Below, piece by piece: positions 26,504 through 34,408 of a DNA stretch of 41,754 bases (the first letter of the stretch is position 1; every line of letters begins with the position of its first letter). The position numbers and the translations under genes were made by a program. This stretch comes from Chryseobacterium gleum. Lineage in GTDB: Bacteria; Bacteroidota; Bacteroidia; Flavobacteriales_D; Crocinitomicaceae. The DNA lies in the NCBI GenBank assembly GCA_945897755.1, contig CAMDGH010000012.1, forward strand, positions 1-41,754, in the 5' to 3' direction. The notes below the pieces were generated by a model that saw only the letters and a program-made list of their open reading frames with translations, had not been told where the DNA came from and searched no databases.

Positions 26504-27704
26504 TGAGTTTATTTATAAGTTTTACCAGTGTTTGTGCTTCTTTTTCCCAGTTTAAATGTTCGCTTATCAATTGATAAGCATTTAAAACCCTTTTTTTAAC
26601 TTCAGCATTATTATTCATCATGTTTTCGATAACAGCTATAAAATCGGTAGGATTAGATGATTCAAAAATAAATCCAGCATTATTATTCATTAAAATCCGT
26701 TTCATAGGATTGCAATTACTAACCAATAGCGGCGATTTTTGAGTCATTATTTGGAATAATTTATGAGGGATTGTATTGTCGGTATGATCGTTTTTTATGT
26801 GTGGAATTACATTGACATTGACATTTTCTATATAATAATTAATCTTTTTAAATGGTTTATGTCCAAGAAAATGAATTCTTTCCGCGCAATCTAACATAAT
26901 AGCTAATTGCCTGAGAGAATTAACGTACGTTGAATTTCCATTTCCTACAATTATAAATTCAACTTTTTTATTTTGTTCTTTGAAAATAGAAATCGCTTGA
27001 ATAACCGTTTCTAGGCCTCTAACAGCACTTATCCCACCTACATAAGCAATATAAAACACTTCATTTTTAAAAATAAAATCATCAGGTTCGCTATGATTTG
27101 CAAAATCGAGCTTTTCATAATTTGAAATGACAGTGATCTTATCACTAGCAATAGCGTATTCGCGAATCAATTTTTCTTTCATTTCATCTATTACTGCAAT
27201 AATATGGTCTGATTTATGAATGTATTTTTTTTCGTATTTTTTCCATCTTTCTACATTGAAAAAGAGTTTGTCTTTCAGCGTTTTAAACAAACCTTTGCTT
27301 GAAAATTTTAATTCTTCAAGCATTTCAGGGTAATTCTCGTGAAGATCTAAAACAACTTTTAAATCCTTAGTTTTCAACCTTAAAATAGTTTTTATTAAAG
27401 GTAAGTCATGGACATGTAAAATAGAAATAGATTCTTGTTTTAGAATTTTTTTCAACTCCTTCTTAAAAGGGAAATCAGTAAAAAAAATAGCAGTTATTAT
27501 ATCATTGATTCCCTTCCGAGCGTGAGAGTAATTGTTTCCCAATCTCAAAACTGAAACACCATTAACCGTTTCATAACGCTTTTCACCTATTTTCCATCTA
27601 GTTAAAATTTGTATTGGAATACCAGCAGCAGCTATTGATTCAGCTTCTTTTCGCACACGAATATCTTGAGGATAGCTGCCGTCCAATAGCATTGTGTATT
27701 TCAT
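26496..27704 (-). CDS. GT4-type (GT-B fold) glycosyltransferase
   Basis: A 402-residue retaining glycosyltransferase. The N-terminal half begins MKYTMLLDGSYPQDIRVRKEAESI, the classic GT4 acceptor-side loop. The C-terminal half carries VYIAYVGGIS-like and FIIVGNGN strands and the sugar-nucleotide site around IPHKLFQIMTQKSPLLVSN, where the usual EX7E motif is altered. It follows the UDP-GlcNAc 2-epimerase gene with one base between them and overlaps the methyltransferase, so a role in surface polysaccharide or O-antigen-like assembly, possibly using UDP-ManNAc, is inferred. Confidence 0.82.
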   Translation of the reverse strand: MKYTMLLDGSYPQDIRVRKEAESIAAAGIPIQILTRWKIGEKRYETVNGVSVLRLGNNYSHARKGINDIITAIFFTDFPFKKELKKILKQESISILHVHDLPLIKTILRLKTKDLKVVLDLHENYPEMLEELKFSSKGLFKTLKDKLFFNVERWKKYEKKYIHKSDHIIAVIDEMKEKLIREYAIASDKITVISNYEKLDFANHSEPDDFIFKNEVFYIAYVGGISAVRGLETVIQAISIFKEQNKKVEFIIVGNGNSTYVNSLRQLAIMLDCAERIHFLGHKPFKKINYYIENVNVNVIPHIKNDHTDNTIPHKLFQIMTQKSPLLVSNCNPMKRILMNNNAGFIFESSNPTDFIAVIENMMNNNAEVKKRVLNAYQLISEHLNWEKEAQTLVKLINKLNG

Positions 27705-27705
27705 G

Positions 27706-28785
27706 CTAAAAGATGGAATTTATGATTGAAACAATACGTTTAGTTGCTTGGCCATCCCAAAATTCAGGAATTTCACTTTTTTTGGATTTTATTTTTTTTA
27801 TTTTCTCTAAAATTTCATTTGGCTCAAATTCCATCAATACATTTGTGCCTAGTTCAACCGTAATTGGACGTTCTGTATTTTTTCGAAGCGTAATACATGG
27901 GATTTTTAAAAATGTGGTCTCTTCCTGTAGCCCCCCCGAATCGGTTATTACTGCAGATGAAATAGAAATCAGTTTTTGAAATGCAAAATAGTCTAAGGGA
28001 GAAGATATTGTCAGGTTAGAAATCAGATCCAAACGTGATTGAAGCTCAAATTTCTTGAAATTTTCCTCTGTTCTTGGATGAATGGGAAATATAATGTGAA
28101 AATGAAGAGTCAGTTTTTCTAATAAAAATAGAATTTTATGAAGTCCATCACGTGAATCAACATTAGACGGACGATGTAATGTAAGTGTGATTAAAGGTAA
28201 TGTGAAATCTGTTTCAAAGGGAAGCTTTTGGCATTGTATTTGTGTATCGAAATGAACAAGTGTGTCAATCATCGTATTACCTACAAAAAATAATTGCTCT
28301 GGTTTTTTTCCTGCATTTATTAAATTTTCATATCCGCTTTTTTCGGTTATAAAAAAATAATCCGATAATTCGTCCACTATAATTCTATTTATTTCTTCAG
28401 GCATTGCTTTGTCATTACTTCTTAATCCGCTTTCTAAATGCGCTATTTTTAGAGATAATTTATTTGCAACAATTGCCCCAGCTAATGTAGTATTTACATC
28501 TCCAACAACGATTAATAAATCAGGAGTAAGTATACTTAACGTCTCACTTAAACATGAAATTATATGCCCCATTTGTGATGCGGTGTTTCCATGAAATTGA
28601 GGTAATATTTTATCTATTGTAACATCAAATTGAGTGAAAAATGTACTTGACACAGAATCACTATAATGTTGATTACTATGAATTATGATCAACTCATGTT
28701 GAGGGTAATTTAAAAATTCTTTTCTAAACTGTGATATTTTCACAATATTTGGACGAGTACCAACGAGTAAAGCAATTTTTGCCAT
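27706..28785 (-). CDS. wecB: UDP-N-acetylglucosamine 2-epimerase (non-hydrolysing)
   Basis: A 359-residue GT-B-fold enzyme that interconverts UDP-GlcNAc and UDP-ManNAc for surface glycans. Family motifs: VGTRPNIVKISQF at the N-terminus, VGDVNTTLAGAIVA, HLESGLRS, MPEEINRIIVDE, and the C-terminal TDSGGLQEETTFLKIPC with RKNTERPITVELGTN. The length is normal for WecB. It is the first gene of a three-gene minus-strand operon with a glycosyltransferase and a methyltransferase. No UDP-ManNAc dehydrogenase (WecC) gene is adjacent. Confidence 0.9.
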   Translation of the reverse strand: MAKIALLVGTRPNIVKISQFRKEFLNYPQHELIIIHSNQHYSDSVSSTFFTQFDVTIDKILPQFHGNTASQMGHIISCLSETLSILTPDLLIVVGDVNTTLAGAIVANKLSLKIAHLESGLRSNDKAMPEEINRIIVDELSDYFFITEKSGYENLINAGKKPEQLFFVGNTMIDTLVHFDTQIQCQKLPFETDFTLPLITLTLHRPSNVDSRDGLHKILFLLEKLTLHFHIIFPIHPRTEENFKKFELQSRLDLISNLTISSPLDYFAFQKLISISSAVITDSGGLQEETTFLKIPCITLRKNTERPITVELGTNVLMEFEPNEILEKIKKIKSKKSEIPEFWDGQATKRIVSIINSIF

Positions 28786-29299
28786 TTTAAGGGGTTTAAA
28801 AAATATTTTTTGTAAAACAAATATACAATTAATGTATCACTTGTATTACGGGTTAACTAATTACTGATTTTATTTTTTTTTTATAGTTTATGAAATTAAC
28901 ATACTGTTAATCTATTGTTTACAATATTTAATCTGTTAAATTGCTTGAAACTTTTATGACTAATATTTACGTTGCAGCAAAATTTATTCATCTCTTCAAC
29001 TACTTCGCTTACATTGTTTTTCGTGAAGATTAATTACGCAGTATTTATTTTTAAAGACGTATCTTACTTTTTTTATTTTTGGACCCTTATTTCTATGTTT
29101 TAGTTGTAGTGTGTAATTTACACTTATGTTTCTGTTAAATGTGAAGTTTCATACCTCCTTAATTCAAATTAATTTTTTAATGCAAATCTTCTAAAGTTGT
29201 TGCTCTTAATGAATTTATTTGCTATTTTTAGTATTCAAGTTTTGATTAAAAAATCAATATACAATACAACATTTTTTATCAACAATTAAAATAAGAACA
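28786..29299. other. Intergenic region between divergent genes, no gene visible
   Basis: About 510 AT-rich bases between wecB (minus) and the DUF1566-like gene (plus). It holds the wecB -7 box and a small TTGATT-AAAA-AATCAA hairpin (29242-29257) shortly before the DUF1566-like start. Nothing else was recognised. Confidence 0.4.
28818..28825 (-). promoter_or_regulatory. Candidate -7 box of the wecB operon
   Basis: On the minus strand TATATTTG is an exact match to the Bacteroidota -7 consensus TAnnTTTG, 32 bases before the wecB ATG. No convincing -33 TTG was found at the expected distance. Confidence 0.4.
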
Positions 29300-29635
29300 A
29301 TGGAAGCGATTGAAATGGAAATTATTGAACATCCTATTACTGGAGATAAAATTAAAGTTGCTAAAAATGATTTACTAGAAAAAATGGAATGGGAACAAGC
29401 CAAAAAAGCATGTGAAGAAATTGGTAATGGTTGGAGGTTACCTTCAGTTGATGAATTGAAAGAAATTCACAGACTAAAAGATGATATAGGAGGTTTCAAA
29501 CTTAACCAACGCTATTGGAGTATTTTGGAAAATGGAGATTCCTCCGCTTGGTACTTCGACTTTCCATTTGGATGTGATGATAGTACTAGCGGAAAATCAA
29601 ATACCGGATTTGTGCGTGCTGTTAAGAATTTATAG
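29300..29635 (+). CDS. Small DUF1566 (Lcl C-terminal)-like protein
   Basis: A 111-residue protein with no signal peptide. The sequence MEWEQAKKACEEIGNGWRLP followed by VDELKEIHRL, RYWSILENGDSSAWYFDF and GFVRAVKNL is the typical core of the DUF1566/Lcl C-terminal family, a C-type-lectin-like fold usually found in longer secreted proteins. Here it is a stand-alone, probably cytoplasmic domain. A possible internal start (MEIIEHPITGDKIKVAKND) would shorten it slightly. It is isolated by more than 500 bases on each side, and its function is unknown. Confidence 0.7.
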   Translation: MEAIEMEIIEHPITGDKIKVAKNDLLEKMEWEQAKKACEEIGNGWRLPSVDELKEIHRLKDDIGGFKLNQRYWSILENGDSSAWYFDFPFGCDDSTSGKSNTGFVRAVKNL

Positions 29636-29785
29636 CTACTATCCATTAACTAAAAAATAGGTGTGCTCTTTTTAGGATTACTTATTCTCTTTTTGAATTA
29701 AATTTTCAGCTAAAACTTCATTTGAAGATTTTAGAATAAATAATTTCTTAAATAAAAATGGTGTAGCTATCTATATTTTCAATTA

Positions 29786-29824
29786 ATACATTACCTAGGT
29801 ATCCGAAATACATAGGTAATGTAT
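29786..29824 (+). terminator. Strong hairpin, possible bidirectional terminator
   Basis: ATACATTACCTA (29786-29797) and TAGGTAATGTAT (29813-29824) are perfectly complementary over 12 bp with a 15-base loop, 150 bases after the DUF1566-like stop. A T-rich stretch (CTATTTTT) follows six bases later on the plus strand. A terminator or a protein-binding repeat are both possible. Confidence 0.4.
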
Positions 29825-29897
29825 GTCTATTTTTCAACACTTTCTGTGTTGGTGAAATCAACTCCGAATATATTTCTAAGTTCTGAATGACTTCTAA

Positions 29898-30050
29898 TAA
29901 TTCCCTACATAACTACCACACTAAAATAAGTTTAAAACACTTTTTCTAAGTCCAGAAACCATTTTCCGCTACCAGACAGATATCGATTTGGGATAGCTAT
30001 CCCTAAAGAACAGGTAGATTGGACTTGTTTTGTAGTTATGTTTGGTATTA
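29898..30050. repeat. Nested imperfect inverted repeat, candidate structured RNA or mobile-element remnant
   Basis: Five collinear complementary segments are nested around one centre. CATAACTAC (29908-29916) pairs with GTAGTTATG (30032-30040); AAAAC (29934-29938) with GTTTT (30027-30031); AAGTCCA (29948-29954) with TGGACTT (30020-30026); CTACC (29969-29973) with GGTAG (30013-30017). The centre is the palindrome GGGATAGCTATCCC (29990-30003). Outside the first pair, TAAT.CC also matches. The right arm is nearly continuous while the left has single-stranded inserts, as in a bulged RNA stem or a decayed inverted repeat. Confidence 0.45.
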
Positions 30051-30152
30051 CTACTAAATAGAGTTATTTCAATGTTTGGGTTAAACATAAACTTGATTAA
30101 AAATAAAGAAAAGGTACTGCAACTCATAGAATATGGGAAAATAGCAGCTTAA

Positions 30153-30209
30153 AAATTTAACGAAGTATTGAATACTTCAGTTGCTTTAAATTTCGGTCAT
30201 ACTTTTTTT
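30153..30209 (+). terminator. Nested hairpin followed by a T run
   Basis: AAATTTAA (30153-30160) pairs with TTAAATTT (30186-30193) around the near-palindrome GAAGTATT-G-AATACTTC (30162-30178). A run of seven T follows at about 30203-30209. This could be the 3' end of a transcript covering the nested inverted repeat just upstream. Confidence 0.33.
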
Positions 30210-30537
30210 GTTCCCCGTTACTCTATTTTTTATTCCTAGTATTTAGTTTAAATTATACTCCTATTAAATGAGAAGCTTTACTCTTTCCACACCTAGATTC
30301 AGTATAATTTTTTTAAATAACATTTAAATGTCAAATATTTTCAATCTGTTATATTGTTGTATTTAATTGTAATTCAAATGTATATTCAATTTTAATTAGA
30401 TATAAACGAATAACAATCGAAAGCAAATGGTTAAAATTCGAATGTTTTTTGAAACTCACTACAACTTTGCACTGTCGATTAAAACAACTAAACAAACGAC
30501 GTTAAATCAATTTATTCATTTATTAAAAAAAACACCT

Positions 30538-30903
30538 ATGAACAGCTTAAAAAACAAAGTGAATTTAATCGGAAGATTGGGAGCTAAACCAGAAAAAAAA
30601 GAGGGCGAAGGGTATACGCTAGTAAGAGTTACATTGGCAACAAACGAAAATTTTAAGGATAAATCAGGGGAGTGGAAAACAACTACGATTTGGAATCAGC
30701 TAGTTGCTTGGGGTAAAACAGCTGATCGTATGTGTGAAGTTTTAGATAAAGGTGTTGAAGTCGCTATTGAAGGGCGTTTAGTTCAAAAGACCTTTGAAAC
30801 TAAAGATGGTGTTAAACGAACCTCTGTTGAAGTCGAGGTTAGTGATTTTTTATTAATACCATCAAAGAAAAGTAGTAATCAAGAAGTGCTAACTCAATCA
30901 TAA
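30538..30903 (+). CDS. ssb: Short single-strand DNA-binding protein (first of three)
   Basis: The track starts at 30427, but the ATG at 30538 (MNSLKNKVNLIGRLGAKPE) fits the SSB N-terminus and gives 121 residues. The OB-fold motifs are clear: NLIGRLGAKPE, VRVTLATNENFKD, TIWNQLVAWGKTADRM and GVEVAIEGRLVQKTFETKDG. The tail ends LTQS and lacks the acidic DDDIPF-type tip by which the main SSB recruits repair proteins. It therefore resembles short accessory SSBs such as those used in DNA uptake. Two further ssb genes follow on the same strand. Confidence 0.9.
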   Translation: MNSLKNKVNLIGRLGAKPEKKEGEGYTLVRVTLATNENFKDKSGEWKTTTIWNQLVAWGKTADRMCEVLDKGVEVAIEGRLVQKTFETKDGVKRTSVEVEVSDFLLIPSKKSSNQEVLTQS

Positions 30904-30944
30904 TATTAAACTTATATAATAGTTATACTTTAATCTAAAGCATT

Positions 30945-31259
30945 ATGAATCACGTAAATTTAATTGGAACAATCTGTTCTGAACCAACGGTACACTTTTT
31001 AGCTAATGGAAGAAAAATAGCTCAGTTCTCGATGTCAACTCAAGAGCAGTATTTAGATGCTGAGGGGAATACTAAAGTTCAGCGTCAATGGCATCGAGTT
31101 AATGCTTGGGGGAATTGGGTAAAAGTACTAGAGGAGTTTGGTTCGAAAGGATTAAAACTAGCCATAGAAGGACGTTTGGTTTCTCGCTTTTATAAAAGTA
31201 TCGAGGGTAAGCGAAAGTTTGTTACTGAAGTTGAGGTAAACGATCTTATTATATTATAA
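30945..31259 (+). CDS. Short single-strand DNA-binding protein (second of three)
   Basis: A 104-residue SSB consisting of the OB fold only: MNHVNLIGTICSEPTVHF at the start, RKIAQFSMSTQEQY, RQWHRVNAWGNWVKVL and GLKLAIEGRLVSRFYKS. It stops at LIIL straight after the last beta strand, with no linker or acidic tip. It begins 41 bases after the first ssb gene and is clearly a paralogue of both neighbours. It could bind ssDNA alone or form mixed tetramers with them. Confidence 0.9.
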   Translation: MNHVNLIGTICSEPTVHFLANGRKIAQFSMSTQEQYLDAEGNTKVQRQWHRVNAWGNWVKVLEEFGSKGLKLAIEGRLVSRFYKSIEGKRKFVTEVEVNDLIIL

Positions 31260-31302
31260 TTCAAGGCCTAATTCAACAATCTTATTTTTTTATTATCGAA
31301 TC

Positions 31303-31337
31303 AATTGTCTCCATGCTAAATATGGAGACAATTTTAA
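31303..31337 (+). terminator. Strong hairpin between the second and third ssb genes
   Basis: AATTGTCTCCAT (31303-31314) and ATGGAGACAATT (31322-31333) form a perfect 12-bp stem with a seven-base loop and run into TTTT. It looks like an intrinsic terminator for the first two ssb genes, or a leader structure of the third. It covers the first two ATGs offered by the ORF track for the third gene. Confidence 0.5.
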
Positions 31338-31348
31338 AATCAAACGCT

Positions 31349-31675
31349 ATGTATACATTTATAAAAAACACACTTGTTAATCAAGTCACTTTAGTTGGAA
31401 ATATGGGCGATTGTCCTAGGATATTTACAAATGATAATGGGTCCAAAATTGCACGATTTAGTTTGGCAACTGACGTAAAGTGTAAAGAGGGTAAAAAAAC
31501 AGAGTGGTATCCTGTATTTGCTTGGGGAAATATTGCTCATTTCTTGGAGAAATTTGGGGATAAAGGCAAAAAGATTATAATTACCGGTAAATTGGTTACC
31601 CGAACTTTTATGAATAAAGAGGGTATGCAGCAGAAAGTTACTGAAATTGAATTGAGGAACGTGATAGGTTTGTGA
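31349..31675 (+). CDS. Short single-strand DNA-binding protein (third of three)
   Basis: The ORF opens at 31313, but a strong hairpin overlaps the ATGs at 31313 and 31322. The ATG at 31349 (MYTFIKNTLVNQVTLVGNM) is therefore preferred, giving 108 residues. OB-fold motifs: VTLVGNMGDCPRIF, KIARFSLATDVK, TEWYPVFAWGNIAHFLEKF and KKIIITGKLVTRTF. It ends EIELRNVIGL, again without an acidic C-terminal tip. It is convergent with bcp, only 13 bases separating the stops. The start choice is moderately sure. Confidence 0.85.
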   Translation: MYTFIKNTLVNQVTLVGNMGDCPRIFTNDNGSKIARFSLATDVKCKEGKKTEWYPVFAWGNIAHFLEKFGDKGKKIIITGKLVTRTFMNKEGMQQKVTEIELRNVIGL

Positions 31676-31680
31676 TGCAA

Positions 31681-31715
31681 ATGCTATATTAAGCTATATC
31701 AGCATCTTTATTTTC
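31681..31715 (+). terminator. Hairpin between convergent ssb and bcp genes
   Basis: ATGCTATAT (31681-31689) pairs with ATAT-C-AGCAT (31696-31705) with one bulged C and a six-base loop, followed by CTTTATTTTC on the plus strand. It overlaps the 3' end of bcp and could serve as terminator for the third ssb gene. Confidence 0.38.
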
Positions 31716-32168
31716 ATTGAGTTTTTTAACGATTTTTTTTGTTTCGATTAGATGCTTATTTGTATCAATCATATTGTTAATGACATGTTCAATGGTGCCT
31801 TTTCTATTCACGATGTAAGTAACTCGTCCAGGAATGAGCCCGAAAAGTGAATTTGGGACTTTAAATAAGTTTCGCGCAGTTTTGTTTGTATCTGATAATA
31901 ATTGAAAGTTAAGCTGATGTTTCAATGCGAATTTTTCGTGAGACTTAATGCTGTCACTACTGATTCCGATAACTTCACAGCCGAGTGTTTGCAATTCATC
32001 AAAATTATCTCTAAAAAGGCACGCTTCAGCAGTGCAACCTGAAGTGTTGTCTTTTGGATAAAAATAAATCACAAGGATTTTCTTTTTTAGGAAGTCTATA
32101 CTATTGAATAACTCGCTATTTTGGTTAGGAAGAGAGAATTGTGGACAAGGTTCACCGATTTGTAACAT
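31689..32168 (-). CDS. bcp: Thioredoxin-dependent peroxiredoxin, BCP/PrxQ type
   Basis: A 159-residue thiol peroxidase that reduces hydrogen peroxide and organic hydroperoxides in the cytoplasm. The motif YFYPKDNTSGCTAEAC carries the peroxidatic Cys45 and a second Cys50 five residues on, the usual BCP arrangement. Further family features are EVIGISSDSIKSHEKFA and FQLLSDTNKTARNLF. It starts three bases after the photolyase stop, so it is probably the last gene of the light/oxidative-stress cluster. Confidence 0.92.
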   Translation of the reverse strand: MLQIGEPCPQFSLPNQNSELFNSIDFLKKKILVIYFYPKDNTSGCTAEACLFRDNFDELQTLGCEVIGISSDSIKSHEKFALKHQLNFQLLSDTNKTARNLFKVPNSLFGLIPGRVTYIVNRKGTIEHVINNMIDTNKHLIETKKIVKKLNENKDADIA

Positions 32169-32171
32169 GGT

Positions 32172-33479
32172 TTAAATTGCGTTAAGACAAGATTTGAAAA
32201 TGGAAATGGTTCTTTTGGTTGCTTCAGCATGAACAACAATTGGCTTGGGGTAGGATAGCGTATTGTATTCAGGTACCCATTTTAATACGTAGTTTAATTC
32301 TTTATCAAATTTCAGGAGTTGTAATGAAGGATTAAATATTCGAAAATAGGGGGATGCATCGCAACCACTTCCTGCTGCCCATTGCCAGCCACCAGCGTTA
32401 CTTGCTAGCTCGAAGTCAAGTAATTTTTCAGCAAAGTAAACAGCACCCCAACGCCAATCTATCAATAGATGTTTAGTCAAGAAACTAGCAACTATCATTC
32501 TTACACGATTATGCATGTGTCCTGTCTGGTTTAATTCCCGCATGCCTGCATCAACTAAAGGATATCCTGTTTTCCCTTCACACCATAATGCAAATAGGAT
32601 TTCGTTATTATCCCAGGTAATACGGTCGTAAAGAGGTTTAAATGAATTAGATGCGCTGTGGGGAAAATGAAAAAGAATCATTTGATAAAATTCTCTCCAA
32701 ATTAGTTCATTTAGGAATGTTTCGTTGAGCTCTTTTGCTTTTTTAGCTATTGATCTGATACTAATTGTTCCAAAACGTAAATGTACCCCGAGTCTGCTCG
32801 TTCCATTGCGCGCTGGATAATCTCTGTCTTCAGTATAATTTGAAATGATTTCAGTTGCACATGTTTCACTTGGAAAAGTATGTGTTTGTAATCCATTAAA
32901 TCCGATAGTAGAAAGGGGGATAAGTGCTTGATTTTCAGTAAATCGATGTGTTTTATCAAGGTGTAACTCGCTTGGGTAAGATGTTAAATCTTTTTCGCTT
33001 AGATTTAATTTCCATTTTTTGGAATAAGGAGTGAAGATGGTGTAGGGTTTTCCATCGTCTTTTTGGATCTCTGATTTTTCAAATATAACATGGTCCTTTG
33101 AACCAATAAAAGAAATATTTTTTTGTGCCAACGAAGTAAATAATGTCTTATCTCTTTCTATTGCATTTGGTTCGTAGTCTCGGTTTGTAAATACATGACT
33201 AATGTTGAGTGATTCGCAAATTTTAGGTATTAAATCGCAGGGATCACCGTAATATACAAGTAAGTCAGATTGAACGGCTTGGTATTGTTTTTTTAAATCT
33301 TCAAGTTTGTGATGAATAAAAATAATTCGTTGATCATTTTCATTTAATTTATTTAAAATTTGGGAATCAAAAATAAATACTGGAACAACATTTCCAACTT
33401 CACTTAGCGCTTTGAAAAGTCCAGCATTATCTTCAATGCGTAGGTCTCTCCGATGCCAAAATAGCGCTTTATTTTCCAT
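32172..33479 (-). CDS. phr: Deoxyribodipyrimidine photolyase (class I cryptochrome/photolyase family)
   Basis: The preferred start is the ATG at 33479 (MENKALFWHRRDLRIEDN), four codons into the track's ORF. This gives 435 residues and an 11-base overlap with the upstream pterin gene. The N-terminal alpha/beta antenna domain (ALFWHRRDLRI, LLVYYGDP) is followed by the FAD domain: LIWREFYQMIL, GKTGYPLVDAGMREL, HMHNRVRMIVASFLTKHLLI, GGWQWAAGSGCDASPYFRIFNP. These are characteristic of CPD photolyases, which split UV-induced pyrimidine dimers using blue light. A (6-4) or signalling role cannot be excluded from sequence alone. Its place beside carotenoid genes suggests light induction. Confidence 0.92.
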   Translation of the reverse strand: MENKALFWHRRDLRIEDNAGLFKALSEVGNVVPVFIFDSQILNKLNENDQRIIFIHHKLEDLKKQYQAVQSDLLVYYGDPCDLIPKICESLNISHVFTNRDYEPNAIERDKTLFTSLAQKNISFIGSKDHVIFEKSEIQKDDGKPYTIFTPYSKKWKLNLSEKDLTSYPSELHLDKTHRFTENQALIPLSTIGFNGLQTHTFPSETCATEIISNYTEDRDYPARNGTSRLGVHLRFGTISIRSIAKKAKELNETFLNELIWREFYQMILFHFPHSASNSFKPLYDRITWDNNEILFALWCEGKTGYPLVDAGMRELNQTGHMHNRVRMIVASFLTKHLLIDWRWGAVYFAEKLLDFELASNAGGWQWAAGSGCDASPYFRIFNPSLQLLKFDKELNYVLKWVPEYNTLSYPKPIVVHAEATKRTISIFKSCLNAI

Positions 33480-33873
33480 TGTAATATACACTATTTCGTT
33501 CCGTCTCCCATAATCGAATTTCTAAGCCGAAATTGTCATCTAATCGGGTTTTAATTTTGTTCCAAATTACATAAGCAATGTTTTCTGCTGTAGGAATTAG
33601 ATGTTCAAATTCAGGGCAGTCTAAATTTAAATTTCGATGATCAAATGCTTCGAGTACTTCAGAATGTATTATTTCGGAAACGATTTTTAAGTCAATAACA
33701 TAGCCTGTATTTGGATCAATTTGACCTTCTATCCAAACCTCAAGAACGTAGTTGTGACCATGAAAGTTTTTGTTATTGCATTTACCAAAGATGCTGTCAT
33801 TTTTTTCATCGGTAAAAGTAGGATTGTATAAACGATGAGCGGCATTAAATGTTTCTCTTCTACAGACTTTCAT
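33469..33873 (-). CDS. 6-pyruvoyl/6-carboxy-tetrahydropterin synthase family enzyme
   Basis: A 134-residue T-fold enzyme of the PTPS/QueD family. Zinc-binding histidines are in FNAAHRL (His13) and NFHGHNY (His38, His40). Cys32 in FGKCNNKNFHGHNY matches the catalytic cysteine, in the spacing typical of 6-pyruvoyl-tetrahydropterin synthase (GKCNN). A C-terminal RLWETERNSVYY supplies the pterin-anchoring Glu. It converts dihydroneopterin triphosphate to a tetrahydropterin for biopterin or queuosine synthesis. No other queuosine genes are here. It overlaps idi by 14 bases and the photolyase by 11, so a link to a pterin cofactor for the photolyase or to photoprotection is possible but inferred. 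Confidence 0.85.
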   Translation of the reverse strand: MKVCRRETFNAAHRLYNPTFTDEKNDSIFGKCNNKNFHGHNYVLEVWIEGQIDPNTGYVIDLKIVSEIIHSEVLEAFDHRNLNLDCPEFEHLIPTAENIAYVIWNKIKTRLDDNFGLEIRLWETERNSVYYNGK

Positions 33874-34408
33874 GGGGTAGTGATTGTTTGATTTGGGATG
33901 ATATTTGATTAGTATAATCTAAAGCTAATTTTTTAAACCAGTAGGTAAATTGATCAGGGTATTGATTCATTTCAAAGATTAAATCATCCATGCAAATCCA
34001 TCTAAGTTCTGAAATTTCTTCTGTGTTTGGAACTGGAGTATGGTTGTATTTTCCAACAAATACGTGGTCTAATTCGTTTTCTGTCAGTTGGTTTTCTAAT
34101 TCTGTTTTGTAAATGAAGTTAAATCTGTATTCTAAGGGAGTATTGAAATTACATTCTTCTTTCAATCTTCTATCAGCTGCATCTTCCGTTATTTCTCCGG
34201 GAAGAGGATGAGAACAACATGTATTTGACCACAAGCCAGCAGAATGGTATTTACCGTAAGCCCTTTTTTGAATTAGCATTTCTTCTTTTTCATTCCATAT
34301 AACTATAGAAAAGGCGCGGTGTAAGAGACCCTTTTTGTGAGCTTCTAATTTAGGCATAGTGCCAATTTCTTTGTCATTTTCGTCGACTAAGATTACGTTG
34401 TTTTCCAT
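33860..34408 (-). CDS. idi: Isopentenyl-diphosphate delta-isomerase, type I
   Basis: The preferred start is the ATG at 34408 (MENNVILVDENDKEIGT), which overlaps the crtB stop by one base and gives 182 residues; the track's longer start is not needed. It is a Nudix-fold enzyme isomerising IPP and DMAPP. Visible are the catalytic Cys region GLWSNTCCSHPLPGE (about 58-72), HRAFSIVIWN, the Nudix-like AADRRLKEECNF, and the acidic ENELDHVFVG. It lies in the carotenoid operon, where it balances the C5 units for phytoene. Confidence 0.93.
   Translation of the reverse strand: MENNVILVDENDKEIGTMPKLEAHKKGLLHRAFSIVIWNEKEEMLIQKRAYGKYHSAGLWSNTCCSHPLPGEITEDAADRRLKEECNFNTPLEYRFNFIYKTELENQLTENELDHVFVGKYNHTPVPNTEEISELRWICMDDLIFEMNQYPDQFTYWFKKLALDYTNQISSQIKQSLPHESL

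Larger units (their letters stand above)
29636..30537. other. Long gene-free stretch rich in inverted repeats
   Basis: About 900 bases without a convincing gene. It contains a 12-bp inverted repeat at 29786-29824, a 6-bp hairpin CAACAC/GTGTTG at 29835-29851, a nested inverted-repeat structure at about 29898-30050, and a hairpin at 30153-30193 followed by a T run. These are listed separately. The last ~230 bases before the first ssb gene show nothing nameable. Confidence 0.5.

Noticed and set aside
30427-30537. Longer N-terminus of the first SSB starting at 30427.
   Set aside because: The extra 37 residues have no resemblance to SSB, while the ATG at 30538 starts exactly where the OB fold begins.
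28786-30537. Possible tRNA genes, CRISPR array or insertion sequence in the gene-poor stretch.
   Set aside because: No cloverleaf-like GC-rich segments, no regularly spaced direct repeats and no transposase fragments were found.
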